Shown here piece after piece: positions 1-5,503 of a stretch of 5,503 nucleotides of DNA. Position 1 is the stretch's first letter. Every line of letters starts with the position of its first letter. This DNA comes from Bacteroidales bacterium. GTDB taxonomy: Bacteria > Bacteroidota > Bacteroidia > Bacteroidales > ML635J-15. The notes under the pieces are model-generated. The model ran no database searches, had not been told where the DNA came from, and saw only the letters and a program-made list of their open reading frames with translations. Made by a program: the position numbers and the translations under genes. The stretch is from assembly GCA_028697515.1 (NCBI GenBank), contig JAQVEY010000188.1, forward strand, positions 1 to 5,503, given 5' to 3'.

Positions 1-78
1 CGATTAGTAAAAAAACTCCGCATAGACCATTCGTCAGAAAAAGCAAATCAAACAGATTTTATTGAGGTTTATCCGTAA
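1..78 (+). CDS. C-terminal tail of an unidentified plus-strand gene (partial)
   Basis: Frame 1 of the plus strand is open from the window edge for 25 codons and ends in TAA at 76-78. The peptide starts RLVKKLRIDH and ends DFIEVYP. It is hydrophilic and mixed in composition, as a normal protein tail would be. The minus-strand frames here are all interrupted; plus frame 3 is also open, but only as far as a TGA at 61-63. If real, the gene converges on the acyltransferase operon, leaving about 147 bases between the two stop codons. The fragment is too short to assign a family, and 25 open codons can occur by chance, so this is a tentative call. Confidence 0.4.
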   Translation, partial: RLVKKLRIDHSSEKANQTDFIEVYP

Positions 79-105
79 AAATTAGATATATTTTATTTCT
101 GAAGT

Positions 106-126
106 AAAAATTATCTAGATATTTTT
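106..126. repeat. AT-rich palindrome between convergent genes, possible weak bidirectional terminator
   Basis: The 10-base perfect palindrome TATCTAGATA at 112-121 is flanked by A5 on the left (with one extra T) and T5 on the right. The whole can fold into an AT-rich hairpin with a CTAG loop, and it has a T run on either strand. It lies between the left-edge open frame and the end of the SGNH gene, where transcription from both sides should stop. The stem has almost no GC pairs, so a terminator role is only a guess from position and shape. Confidence 0.25.
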
Positions 127-200
127 CATTTTAAAAAAATCAAAACAGGCATTATATTGGTTTTATTCATGGTTCGATCCCACTCAACAACAGTGAAGAA

Positions 201-215
201 AACCTACAATTGCCG
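201..215. repeat. Isolated 15-base copy of the intergenic repeat start
   Basis: AACCTACAATTGCCG here is identical to 3070-3084, the left end of the repeat cluster between the L,D-transpeptidase and MBOAT genes. It starts 11 bases beyond the stop codon of the SGNH gene, so both copies sit shortly downstream of a minus-strand stop. The rest of the cluster (the CTATCGCACGATTG part) is absent here. It may be a decayed or partial member of the same dispersed family. Confidence 0.5.
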
Positions 216-225
216 TTTTAATATT

Positions 226-1527
226 TTACTTTTTCTTCTTCTTTTCCTGTTCTACCATCCACTTAGCCTCATTCTTGATTTGTTCTTCCAATGGGATATT
301 CAGATTTTCAGCTTTTTGTTTTATCGAATTATGCCACTCAGGGTTATTGTTAATAGCATTTATCCAATATTGGAGTTCTTCATCTTCTTTACGAATTGTG
401 TAATTTCCATTTAGATAGTTTTGCATATCACCAATAAAACCATCATAATCATATTTATTCATCAATGTGGCTGAAGAGTATATTAATATAAAATCCAAAC
501 CATTAAATAAACTGTCAAGATCAACTTGGTCTGTATTTTTCTTAGTTGTGAAACTTTCCGGAAATACTACATCGTTATAAAACCAATATGCAACATTAGC
601 AAAACAGTTTTTTGGAATCATTTGATTCAGCACAGGCCAATAAAATGAATCTCCAACAGTTAATACTTTTGGTTTTGTTTTATTCTCGGTATTAAACTTT
701 AAAGTATAATAATAAAGTTTTTCATTTTTCAACTCATGTGACAAATTCAGAATGTTTTGAAGATCGTGTTCTGTTTTAGTCATCGTATCAATCTTTGTGC
801 TTTCATAAATTATTTCTGGCATATCAATATTCTTCCTACTTTCAAGATACCCTATCAATGAATCTGCAAGCCATACAGCCGAAAAATAGGTGTAATGAGT
901 ACCATGTTTTGGAAATAAATCGATGCTCACAGTATCTTTAATATCCATAAACCATTTATTGTAATCTACATAAGCAATTTTGTACTCCTTTAGTTTTTTC
1001 AAATAGTACTCATAATCATTTTCCTTTTTTTGATATTTATCAAACTGAGCTGGAAATTTATCGCTGTAATAAAATGCATTTGAAGGAACTATAACGTAAA
1101 TCAATTCAATACCTCGTTCTTTAAGTTCTTTGTTAAGAAGGTCTGTCTCTACAAACAAGCTATCAATTTGTTTTCTGCTTTGTTGGGTTATGCCCAGATA
1201 GGCTTTAATGTTATAATCAAAAAACAGATGGTCATCTTTTCCAATTACCAAATCTTTTGTGTTTGAGTATTTGAATAAAGTATAGTCGAAAGAATTTGCC
1301 CAACGCAACAATGTGTTTCTAAACCCGAAATTGTCATTTACATACATTTCTGCAAGTTTCTGGTATTTACCCTTATGCCAGTCTTTTAAATGAAATGTGG
1401 GATAATTACCAAATGCAGCCATTCCATTCAATGGTTCTGATATATGGAATTTGAAAAATCTTTGTGCTATCGGAATGAAAAGCATTAAGACCAATACAAT
1501 AAAAAAATATTTCTTCAATTTTTCCAT
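226..1527 (-). CDS. AlgX/AlgJ-like SGNH-fold acyltransferase partner protein, membrane-anchored
   Basis: This 433-residue protein is the probable extracytoplasmic acyl-transfer partner of the MBOAT protein encoded just upstream. Residues 1-6 are basic and about 7-23 are hydrophobic (FFIVLVLMLFIPIA), giving a single N-terminal membrane anchor with the rest in the periplasm. Family hallmarks are YVNDNFGFRNTLLRW near 62-76, the VTDLI-like core ELIYVIVPSNAFYY at 141-154, a His motif FPKHGTHYT at 205-213, and the nucleophile block VLTVGDSFYWPVL at 288-300, with Ser294 the likely catalytic serine and His211 its partner. In AlgX/AlgJ the His motif carries an Asp two residues before the His; here that position is Gly209. 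The C-terminus is charged and ends in five lysines. The ATG overlaps the MBOAT stop by one base (TGATG), implying translational coupling and a shared transcript. The family is clear; the acyl group and acceptor are unknown. Confidence 0.85.
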   Translation of the reverse strand: MEKLKKYFFIVLVLMLFIPIAQRFFKFHISEPLNGMAAFGNYPTFHLKDWHKGKYQKLAEMYVNDNFGFRNTLLRWANSFDYTLFKYSNTKDLVIGKDDHLFFDYNIKAYLGITQQSRKQIDSLFVETDLLNKELKERGIELIYVIVPSNAFYYSDKFPAQFDKYQKKENDYEYYLKKLKEYKIAYVDYNKWFMDIKDTVSIDLFPKHGTHYTYFSAVWLADSLIGYLESRKNIDMPEIIYESTKIDTMTKTEHDLQNILNLSHELKNEKLYYYTLKFNTENKTKPKVLTVGDSFYWPVLNQMIPKNCFANVAYWFYNDVVFPESFTTKKNTDQVDLDSLFNGLDFILIYSSATLMNKYDYDGFIGDMQNYLNGNYTIRKEDEELQYWINAINNNPEWHNSIKQKAENLNIPLEEQIKNEAKWMVEQEKKKKK

Positions 1528-2948
1528 CAGAATCTAAAATATATAAACGGGTTAAATCCACCCAGAGAAATTGTACAAGCACAGAAAAACAATAAAATTA
1601 CAGAAATCAGCATAACCGGAATAACACCAGATTTCTTTATATCTGTATAAAAAACAAGATTTTCTAGTTTTAGCCCTGATTTAAACATTGTTATAAAGGC
1701 AAAACCAAGACCTATAAATAGGAAGGTCCAGAATTTATAATCAAAATAAACAAAGCTATCAGAACCTGTAAATGAAAACATTTTTTCTATATATCCAAAA
1801 GCATAGGGTAGGGTTTCAGCTCTAAAAATTACCCAACCAATCAATGTTATAAAATATGTAAGAACGATTGACGGATATTTACCTATCTTTTCTGTGAATT
1901 TTATCAGGAATATTCTATCAAGTACAAGGAAAACTCCATGAAATACACCCCAGGCAATAAAATTCCATGCGGCACCGTGCCACAAGCCTGATATAAAGAA
2001 CACTATCCAAAGGTTAAAAAACAATCTGGCTTTGGTGTTTACACGGCTTCCACCAAGTGGAATATATAAATAATCTCGCATCCAGCGACTTAATGTCATG
2101 TGCCAGCGTTTCCAGAATTCAGTAATATTAGTTGAGACATATGGATTGTTGAAATTCTCAGGAAATTTGAATCCTATCATTTTTCCAATTCCTATTGCCA
2201 TATCAGAATATCCTGAAAAATCATAATAGATCTGAAATGAATATGCAATTATTCCAATCCATGCTTGTGAAGTGCTAATTCCTGATGTCTCAAGCATGAA
2301 TATTTCATCTACTTTTGCTCCAAGAACATTTGCAATCAGTAGTTTTTTTGATAATCCGATAATAAATCTAAAAAAACCTGCAAATCTATTATCCCATGTT
2401 TCGTTTGCAGACCTGTCAGTTATTTGATTTTCGATTTCGTTATACCTTACGATAGGACCTGCAATAAGTTGAGGAAATAACAAAATATACATCGCGTAGT
2501 CAACGAAATTTTTTAAGGCCTTGCTGCTACCACGATATACGTCTATAGTATAGCTCAATTTCTGAAAAGTGAAAAATGATATTCCTATTGGTAATGCCAC
2601 TTCTGTCCATTTTGCAGGTGTTCCTCCGAAAGACGTAATTATTGCATTAACATTGTCAACAAAAAAGTTAGCATATTTAAAATATACTAGCATTCCGATA
2701 TTAAGAATTACTGAGCCTAGTAGCAGTAGTTTCTTGTTTTTATCAGATTTACTGAGAGCTTTAACAATAAAAAAATCAACCAGCAAAGAGCCTAAAACCA
2801 AATATACAAGTTCGGGAGCTCCCCAAGCATAGAAAAATATGCTGAAAATTAATGCTGTAAGATTTTTGTATTTTTTGTTTACGACATAGTATAGCAGTAG
2901 AAATATTGGCAAAAAGTAGAATAGAAAAATACTGCTGCTGAAAACCAT
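1527..2948 (-). CDS. AlgI-like MBOAT family membrane-bound O-acyltransferase
   Basis: This 473-residue polytopic inner-membrane protein has the usual length for AlgI relatives. It probably takes acyl groups (acetyl in studied homologues) from a cytoplasmic donor and passes them across the membrane to a periplasmic partner. Hydrophobic segments run throughout, beginning at about 6-23. Recognisable blocks in order are LPIGISFFTFQKLSYTIDVY (119-138), FPQLIAGPIVRY (158-169), YYDFSGYSDMAIGIG (241-255), EFWKRWHMTLSRWMRDYLYI followed by PLGG (277-300), and FFISGLWHGAAWNFIAWG (317-334). His324 in the last block matches the conserved catalytic MBOAT histidine; His283 is the second family histidine. 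The protein ends FNPFIYFRF, a typical AlgI-type tail. The ATG is preceded by a Bacteroidota-type promoter and a leader of about 20 bases without a Shine-Dalgarno sequence. It is the first gene of a two-gene operon with the SGNH partner. Confidence 0.95.
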   Translation of the reverse strand: MVFSSSIFLFYFLPIFLLLYYVVNKKYKNLTALIFSIFFYAWGAPELVYLVLGSLLVDFFIVKALSKSDKNKKLLLLGSVILNIGMLVYFKYANFFVDNVNAIITSFGGTPAKWTEVALPIGISFFTFQKLSYTIDVYRGSSKALKNFVDYAMYILLFPQLIAGPIVRYNEIENQITDRSANETWDNRFAGFFRFIIGLSKKLLIANVLGAKVDEIFMLETSGISTSQAWIGIIAYSFQIYYDFSGYSDMAIGIGKMIGFKFPENFNNPYVSTNITEFWKRWHMTLSRWMRDYLYIPLGGSRVNTKARLFFNLWIVFFISGLWHGAAWNFIAWGVFHGVFLVLDRIFLIKFTEKIGKYPSIVLTYFITLIGWVIFRAETLPYAFGYIEKMFSFTGSDSFVYFDYKFWTFLFIGLGFAFITMFKSGLKLENLVFYTDIKKSGVIPVMLISVILLFFCACTISLGGFNPFIYFRF

Positions 2949-2974
2949 GAAAACTAAACTTTAAAAAATTTTGG

Positions 2975-3002
2975 CAAAGTTAAAATATATTTTGAAAAAC
3001 AA
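2975..3002 (-). promoter_or_regulatory. Bacteroidota-type promoter of the MBOAT-SGNH operon
   Basis: Read on the minus strand, TAACTTTG (plus-strand 2975-2982) is a perfect match to the TAnnTTTG minus-7 element of Bacteroidota. It is preceded after 17 bases by TTG (plus-strand 3000-3002), a spacing within the range reported for this promoter class. Transcription should begin near position 2968, giving a leader of about 20 bases before the MBOAT ATG. This makes the operon independent of the L,D-transpeptidase gene upstream. It was identified by motif and position only. Confidence 0.65.
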
Positions 3003-3077
3003 TCAGCATAATCTATGTAAATGTTTCGGCCTCTATAATATTCAAAAAAAACATAAATCGGTATTTTATAACCTACA

Positions 3078-3131
3078 ATTGCCGCTATCGCACGATTGTA
3101 TCTTATTGCCGCTATCGCACGATTGCATCGT
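3078..3131. repeat. Tandem duplication of a 27-base unit
   Basis: Units at 3078-3104 and 3105-3131 abut exactly and agree at 25 of 27 positions. The first 21 bases are identical (beginning ATTGCCGCTATCGCACGATT), and the differences lie in the tail, TATCTT against CATCGT. The period is a multiple of three, so a minus-strand reading frame through it yields a repeated NRAIAAI peptide. That is a by-product of the period rather than evidence of coding. Confidence 0.85.
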
Positions 3132-3161
3132 GTGGTAGATAGCCTACAATAGTGCGACAGC
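3111..3161. repeat. Alternative hairpins within the repeat cluster
   Basis: Two mutually exclusive stems are visible. The outer stem pairs 3111-3125 (GCTATCGCACGATTG) with 3147-3161 (CAATAGTGCGACAGC), complementary at 13 of 15 positions around a 21-base interior. The inner stem pairs CACGAT (3118-3123) with ATCGTG (3127-3132) across a TGC loop. It can extend outward to 3112 and 3138, where plus-strand RNA would have two G-U pairs and minus-strand RNA two A-C mismatches. No T run follows directly on the minus strand; the nearest is T8 at 3044-3051, well beyond the repeats. A canonical intrinsic terminator is therefore not shown, although the position after the L,D-transpeptidase stop would suit one. 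Confidence 0.55.
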
Positions 3162-3180
3162 AGAGTATCCTGCAAAATGT

Positions 3181-4569
3181 TTATTGAGATATTTTCTGGG
3201 TTTTTCTATACTCATTATATTCATTTTTAAAATAGAAATAGCCATCAATAATGTAACCGTTCCGGTGGCTGCCTGTGGTATCAATTTGCAAAATGTCGGC
3301 ATATAAAGGATGATAGGTGTTTATCCACTTCCTGAATTCATTCCCTTCTTTCTCGGTTTTAAATGGTAAATAATCCTCAATTTGTCCTTCGTATTCAATA
3401 GCTTTATGATAACATGTGTCATTATATGCAATAAATAACTTACAGTTTAGAGGAACCCACCATCTTAAAAATTTAGCTGCAAAATCCGATACACGAAGAC
3501 ATCCTAAACTGTTTGCTGTTCCCAGCATACCCCGTGCAACATCAGACAATGCAACTTCATGTATTCCATTATTGACCATTGCATTTGGATAATTTTTTGA
3601 GGGCGTAATTAACAGAAAATTTGGCAATTCGACCTTGTCTCTGTACATTACTATGTGTCTGTAACCGCCGCCAACTTCTGTATCTCTTTTTAAATCCAGT
3701 GAATCGTAAACTCTTCTCCATTCCCAATTCTTCGAAGTAATTATATTTAATCCTGCATAGTATCTTCTTCTATTACCTATTGGTAAACTTTCAAGATAGT
3801 ACTCTGCTATATTCCCTTCAGCATCGTATCTATTACCAATATCCAAACGTTTTGCGGATGTTGCAAAACGACCAATCATTATCAGTGTATCTTTGCAGGC
3901 TTCACACAAAACTATTGATTGGCCCGTAGCATATAATGTATTCCAACTGATTGAATATTCTCTGTTTATTGGTAACATCTTGTATTTCCAAACTTTATCA
4001 ATAAAATTTAGAAATATCCATGATGATTCTGGTAATCTGATTTTAATTTCTGCAATAAGTGAATCATATTCAGCAGTTCCATATTGAATAGTATCAAGTT
4101 GATTTATTAAATCTGGTGGAAAAGAAGCAAATTCTGTAAGTGATTCCAATTTGGGATATATTTCATTTGTTTGTCGGTTATTACTTTTTAAGTCAACGAC
4201 GTTAAAATCTCCGACAAGATATCGATTCGAATAGCTGTGACCTTCTGATAGTGAATCATTAAATAAATCGGAATATTTAAAGCCTATCTTTGTCCCGGGT
4301 TCCCAAAGAGAAGAATCAGCAATCAAAGGCAAATAACATGGATTTATAGCATAATATAACCATAATTCTTCAATTGTTAAAGATTCTATCGGCTTTGGCT
4401 TATGTCCTTCAAGTTCTTCAATACTGTCTCTAACACTTTTAAATGCAGTGTAATCTGCAGGTATAATACAATTTAGAGGTTTTATCTCTTTTGAAATAAT
4501 CCAATAAGATAATCCCAATATGAAAATCAGGATTATCCGTATCCATTTATATTTGCCGTAATATTTCAT
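3181..4569 (-). CDS. Membrane-anchored YkuD-type L,D-transpeptidase domain protein
   Basis: Counting from the ATG at 4569, the protein has 462 residues. A TTG four codons further upstream (4581) is also in frame, but the ATG directly precedes the basic MKYYGKYKW stretch typical of an anchor start. Hydrophobic residues about 9-25 form a membrane anchor or uncleaved signal, placing the rest in the periplasm. The stretch to about 210 is not a domain I recognise. A YkuD-like catalytic region follows from roughly 215. It contains IGRFATSAK (232-240), LPIGNRRRYYAG (262-273), and the signature GIHEV (335-339) with NSLGCLR (353-359), giving His337, Cys357 and Arg359 as the expected active-site residues. 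Such enzymes form or exchange peptide cross-links in peptidoglycan through a cysteine thioester. The usual His-Gly pair is His-Glu here. The gene may be co-transcribed with the peptidase upstream (75-base gap). The fold assignment is good; the exact substrate is unknown. Confidence 0.8.
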   Translation of the reverse strand: MKYYGKYKWIRIILIFILGLSYWIISKEIKPLNCIIPADYTAFKSVRDSIEELEGHKPKPIESLTIEELWLYYAINPCYLPLIADSSLWEPGTKIGFKYSDLFNDSLSEGHSYSNRYLVGDFNVVDLKSNNRQTNEIYPKLESLTEFASFPPDLINQLDTIQYGTAEYDSLIAEIKIRLPESSWIFLNFIDKVWKYKMLPINREYSISWNTLYATGQSIVLCEACKDTLIMIGRFATSAKRLDIGNRYDAEGNIAEYYLESLPIGNRRRYYAGLNIITSKNWEWRRVYDSLDLKRDTEVGGGYRHIVMYRDKVELPNFLLITPSKNYPNAMVNNGIHEVALSDVARGMLGTANSLGCLRVSDFAAKFLRWWVPLNCKLFIAYNDTCYHKAIEYEGQIEDYLPFKTEKEGNEFRKWINTYHPLYADILQIDTTGSHRNGYIIDGYFYFKNEYNEYRKTQKISQ

Positions 4570-4599
4570 AGCATCAAGCAAATACTATTTTTTTTAAAT

Positions 4600-4625
4600 C
4601 TTACGGTTTTGAATTATTCCGTAAG
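4600..4625. other. Stem-loop between peptidase and L,D-transpeptidase genes
   Basis: CTTACGG (4600-4606) and CCGTAAG (4619-4625) are perfect 7-base complements around a 12-base AT-rich loop. The structure begins 20 bases past the peptidase stop. Reading on the minus strand, the stem is followed by ATTTAAAAAAAAT rather than a T run, so it is not a standard intrinsic terminator. It could be an RNA stability element at the 3' end of the peptidase message, or a weak attenuator between two co-transcribed genes. Confidence 0.5.
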
Positions 4626-4644
4626 GGTTGATTTGGTTTATATA

Positions 4645-5503
4645 TTATTCACTATAATACTCAATAACATTTGTAAGCGTTCTTTGACAAACCGGACAAA
4701 AATCATAGCCCAAAGCTCTCATTTTACAATTAATATATGGTCTGTATATACCTTTTTCCTGATATCCGCCGCCTTCATAAACCCCAACGGTATTCTTATT
4801 GTTAGAATGTACTTCAGTAGGTATTTTTGTATCTGCAGACATCATATCTTTCCACTTGCTTTCAAAATTAACAAGCGTTGTAAGATTTGCCTGATATGGC
4901 TCTGTATTTTTATTGTATATATCTTCTGTTGCAACTTCAGAGTCATAATACTCATCTCCAAGTGCTCCCAAACAATGACCTAGTTCGTGGGCAAAGACTT
5001 CATGAGAATATTCATTTTTTGCACTGCTGATATTCCAGAAATTATAAATTCCACCGCCTCCATAAACACTCGTATTAACAATTATGCAAACCTGATCACA
5101 GGGCACAAGACCAGCATAATTACGAATGGCATGATAATCAGAAGATGTTAAATATCGCTCTGAACCAAATGTGTTAAAATTAGTATTTAATGCTGTTGAT
5201 TTCCAGATACTTTGCTGTGGTATATCTGTACCACTTTCAAACGATTCTGCAGCAACTGCCCAGATGTTAATTTTGTCTTTATTGTCTTTGAATGGAGGAA
5301 TCGAAAAAAGATACTCAGTCATCGAATTTACATCCCTAAAAAAATCATTCATTTCAGTTTTTGTATAACCATCTCCAATAAAAACCATATCAAGAGCCTT
5401 GTCAGATTCTGCCGAAAAATGAATTTTCTTTATTTCTGCTGTAACTGTTTGTTCTGAATTAATAAAGACATCATTGGGATTAACGCTATATGTAAATATC
5501 CTT
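4645..5503 (-). CDS. M64 family (IgA peptidase-like) zinc metallopeptidase, N-terminus outside window
   Basis: The reading frame is open from the right edge to TAA at 4645-4647, giving 285 visible residues. The internal ATG at 5388 is not the start, because the 38 codons before it are open and family-like, leading into LDMVFIGDGYTKTEM (37-51). Numbered from the first complete codon, other landmarks are INIWAVAAESFESGTDIPQ (78-96), the zinc motif HELGHCLGALGDEYY (172-186) with His172, Glu173 and His176 and probably Asp183 as third ligand, and a C-terminal Cys block CKMRALGYDFCPVC (259-272). These match M64 metallopeptidases, so it should be a secreted or surface protease; the true substrate is unknown, and the IgA name comes from one characterised relative. 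A signal peptide cannot be checked because the N-terminus is missing. The part before about residue 36 looks like the end of the family's usual N-terminal domain. Confidence 0.9.
   Translation of the reverse strand, partial: RIFTYSVNPNDVFINSEQTVTAEIKKIHFSAESDKALDMVFIGDGYTKTEMNDFFRDVNSMTEYLFSIPPFKDNKDKINIWAVAAESFESGTDIPQQSIWKSTALNTNFNTFGSERYLTSSDYHAIRNYAGLVPCDQVCIIVNTSVYGGGGIYNFWNISSAKNEYSHEVFAHELGHCLGALGDEYYDSEVATEDIYNKNTEPYQANLTTLVNFESKWKDMMSADTKIPTEVHSNNKNTVGVYEGGGYQEKGIYRPYINCKMRALGYDFCPVCQRTLTNVIEYYSE

Larger units (their letters stand above)
3072..3161. repeat. Cluster of direct and inverted palindromic repeats
   Basis: About 90 bases hold several copies of one core in both orientations. 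Two forward copies form a tandem at 3078-3131. A short degenerate reverse copy occupies about 3127-3138, where ATCGTGTGGTAG resembles the reverse complement ATCGTGCGATAG. A longer reverse copy occupies 3143-3161. The motif CCTACAAT appears at both ends (3072-3079 and 3143-3150). The stretch is visibly richer in G and C than the AT-rich bases around it. It starts 20 bases after the L,D-transpeptidase stop and ends well before the MBOAT promoter. It could be a REP- or MITE-like dispersed element or a gene-end structure; I do not recognise the family. Confidence 0.75.

Noticed and set aside
171..181. GGTTCGATCCC, which resembles a tRNA T-arm
   Set aside because: The flanking bases do not form the five-pair T stem, and no acceptor, D or anticodon arm can be drawn in the AT-rich bases upstream. 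It is probably a chance match; a tRNA-derived attachment site remnant cannot be shown.
157..414. Plus-strand open frame of 85 codons
   Set aside because: Most of it is antisense to the well-supported SGNH gene, and its low-complexity hydrophobic translation is what the reverse of a lysine-rich coding end produces.
3078..3131. Short CRISPR-like direct repeats
   Set aside because: There are only two copies, with no room for spacers: the 21 identical bases are separated by six. No cas genes are visible.
2954..3175. A 73-codon minus-strand open frame with a repeated NRAIAAI peptide
   Set aside because: It lies entirely in the intergenic region, runs through the tandem repeat and across the MBOAT promoter, and its internal repeat only reflects the 27-base period. 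It resembles no protein I know.
4570..4581. TTG at 4579-4581 as start of the L,D-transpeptidase
   Set aside because: It adds only four residues ahead of an ATG that directly begins the basic region before the membrane anchor. Neither start has a Shine-Dalgarno sequence, so the ATG is preferred, although the TTG cannot be excluded.
4609..4983. Plus-strand open frame of 124 codons
   Set aside because: It is antisense to the M64 peptidase C-terminal region, whose zinc motif and cysteine block fix the real frame on the minus strand.

Overview
The window is AT-rich and most likely comes from a member of the Bacteroidota. Three observations support this. The start codons I can place lack Shine-Dalgarno sequences. 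A perfect TAnnTTTG-type minus-7 element, with a TTG 17 bases upstream, sits in front of the acyltransferase operon. The M64-type metallopeptidase is of a kind common in that phylum. The genus cannot be named from the sequence.

All substantial genes lie on the minus strand, so they read from right to left. At the right edge is a partial M64 (IgA-peptidase-like) zinc metallopeptidase whose N-terminus lies outside the window. A 75-base gap containing a small perfect stem-loop separates it from a membrane-anchored protein with a YkuD-type L,D-transpeptidase catalytic domain. Next comes an intergenic stretch of about 230 bases. It carries a compact cluster of direct and inverted repeats and then the promoter of the next unit. 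That unit is a two-gene operon: an AlgI-like MBOAT membrane O-acyltransferase, followed with a one-base TGATG overlap by an AlgX/AlgJ-like SGNH-fold protein. At the left edge, a short open frame on the plus strand is probably the C-terminal tail of a convergent gene.

The MBOAT and SGNH pair is a recognised export-and-transfer arrangement. The membrane protein passes acyl groups across the inner membrane, and the anchored periplasmic partner attaches them to an extracytoplasmic glycan. The acceptor (exopolysaccharide, lipopolysaccharide or peptidoglycan) cannot be determined here. The adjacent L,D-transpeptidase acts on peptidoglycan by family membership, but it belongs to a different transcription unit, so a functional link is only a suggestion.

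The most unusual non-coding feature is the repeat cluster at 3072-3161. Its first 15 bases recur exactly at 201-215, again just downstream of a stop codon, which suggests a dispersed palindromic repeat family. I see no clear evidence of a wholly new multi-gene system. The main points worth checking are the repeat family, a missing acid in the SGNH partner's His motif, and the divergent L,D-transpeptidase.
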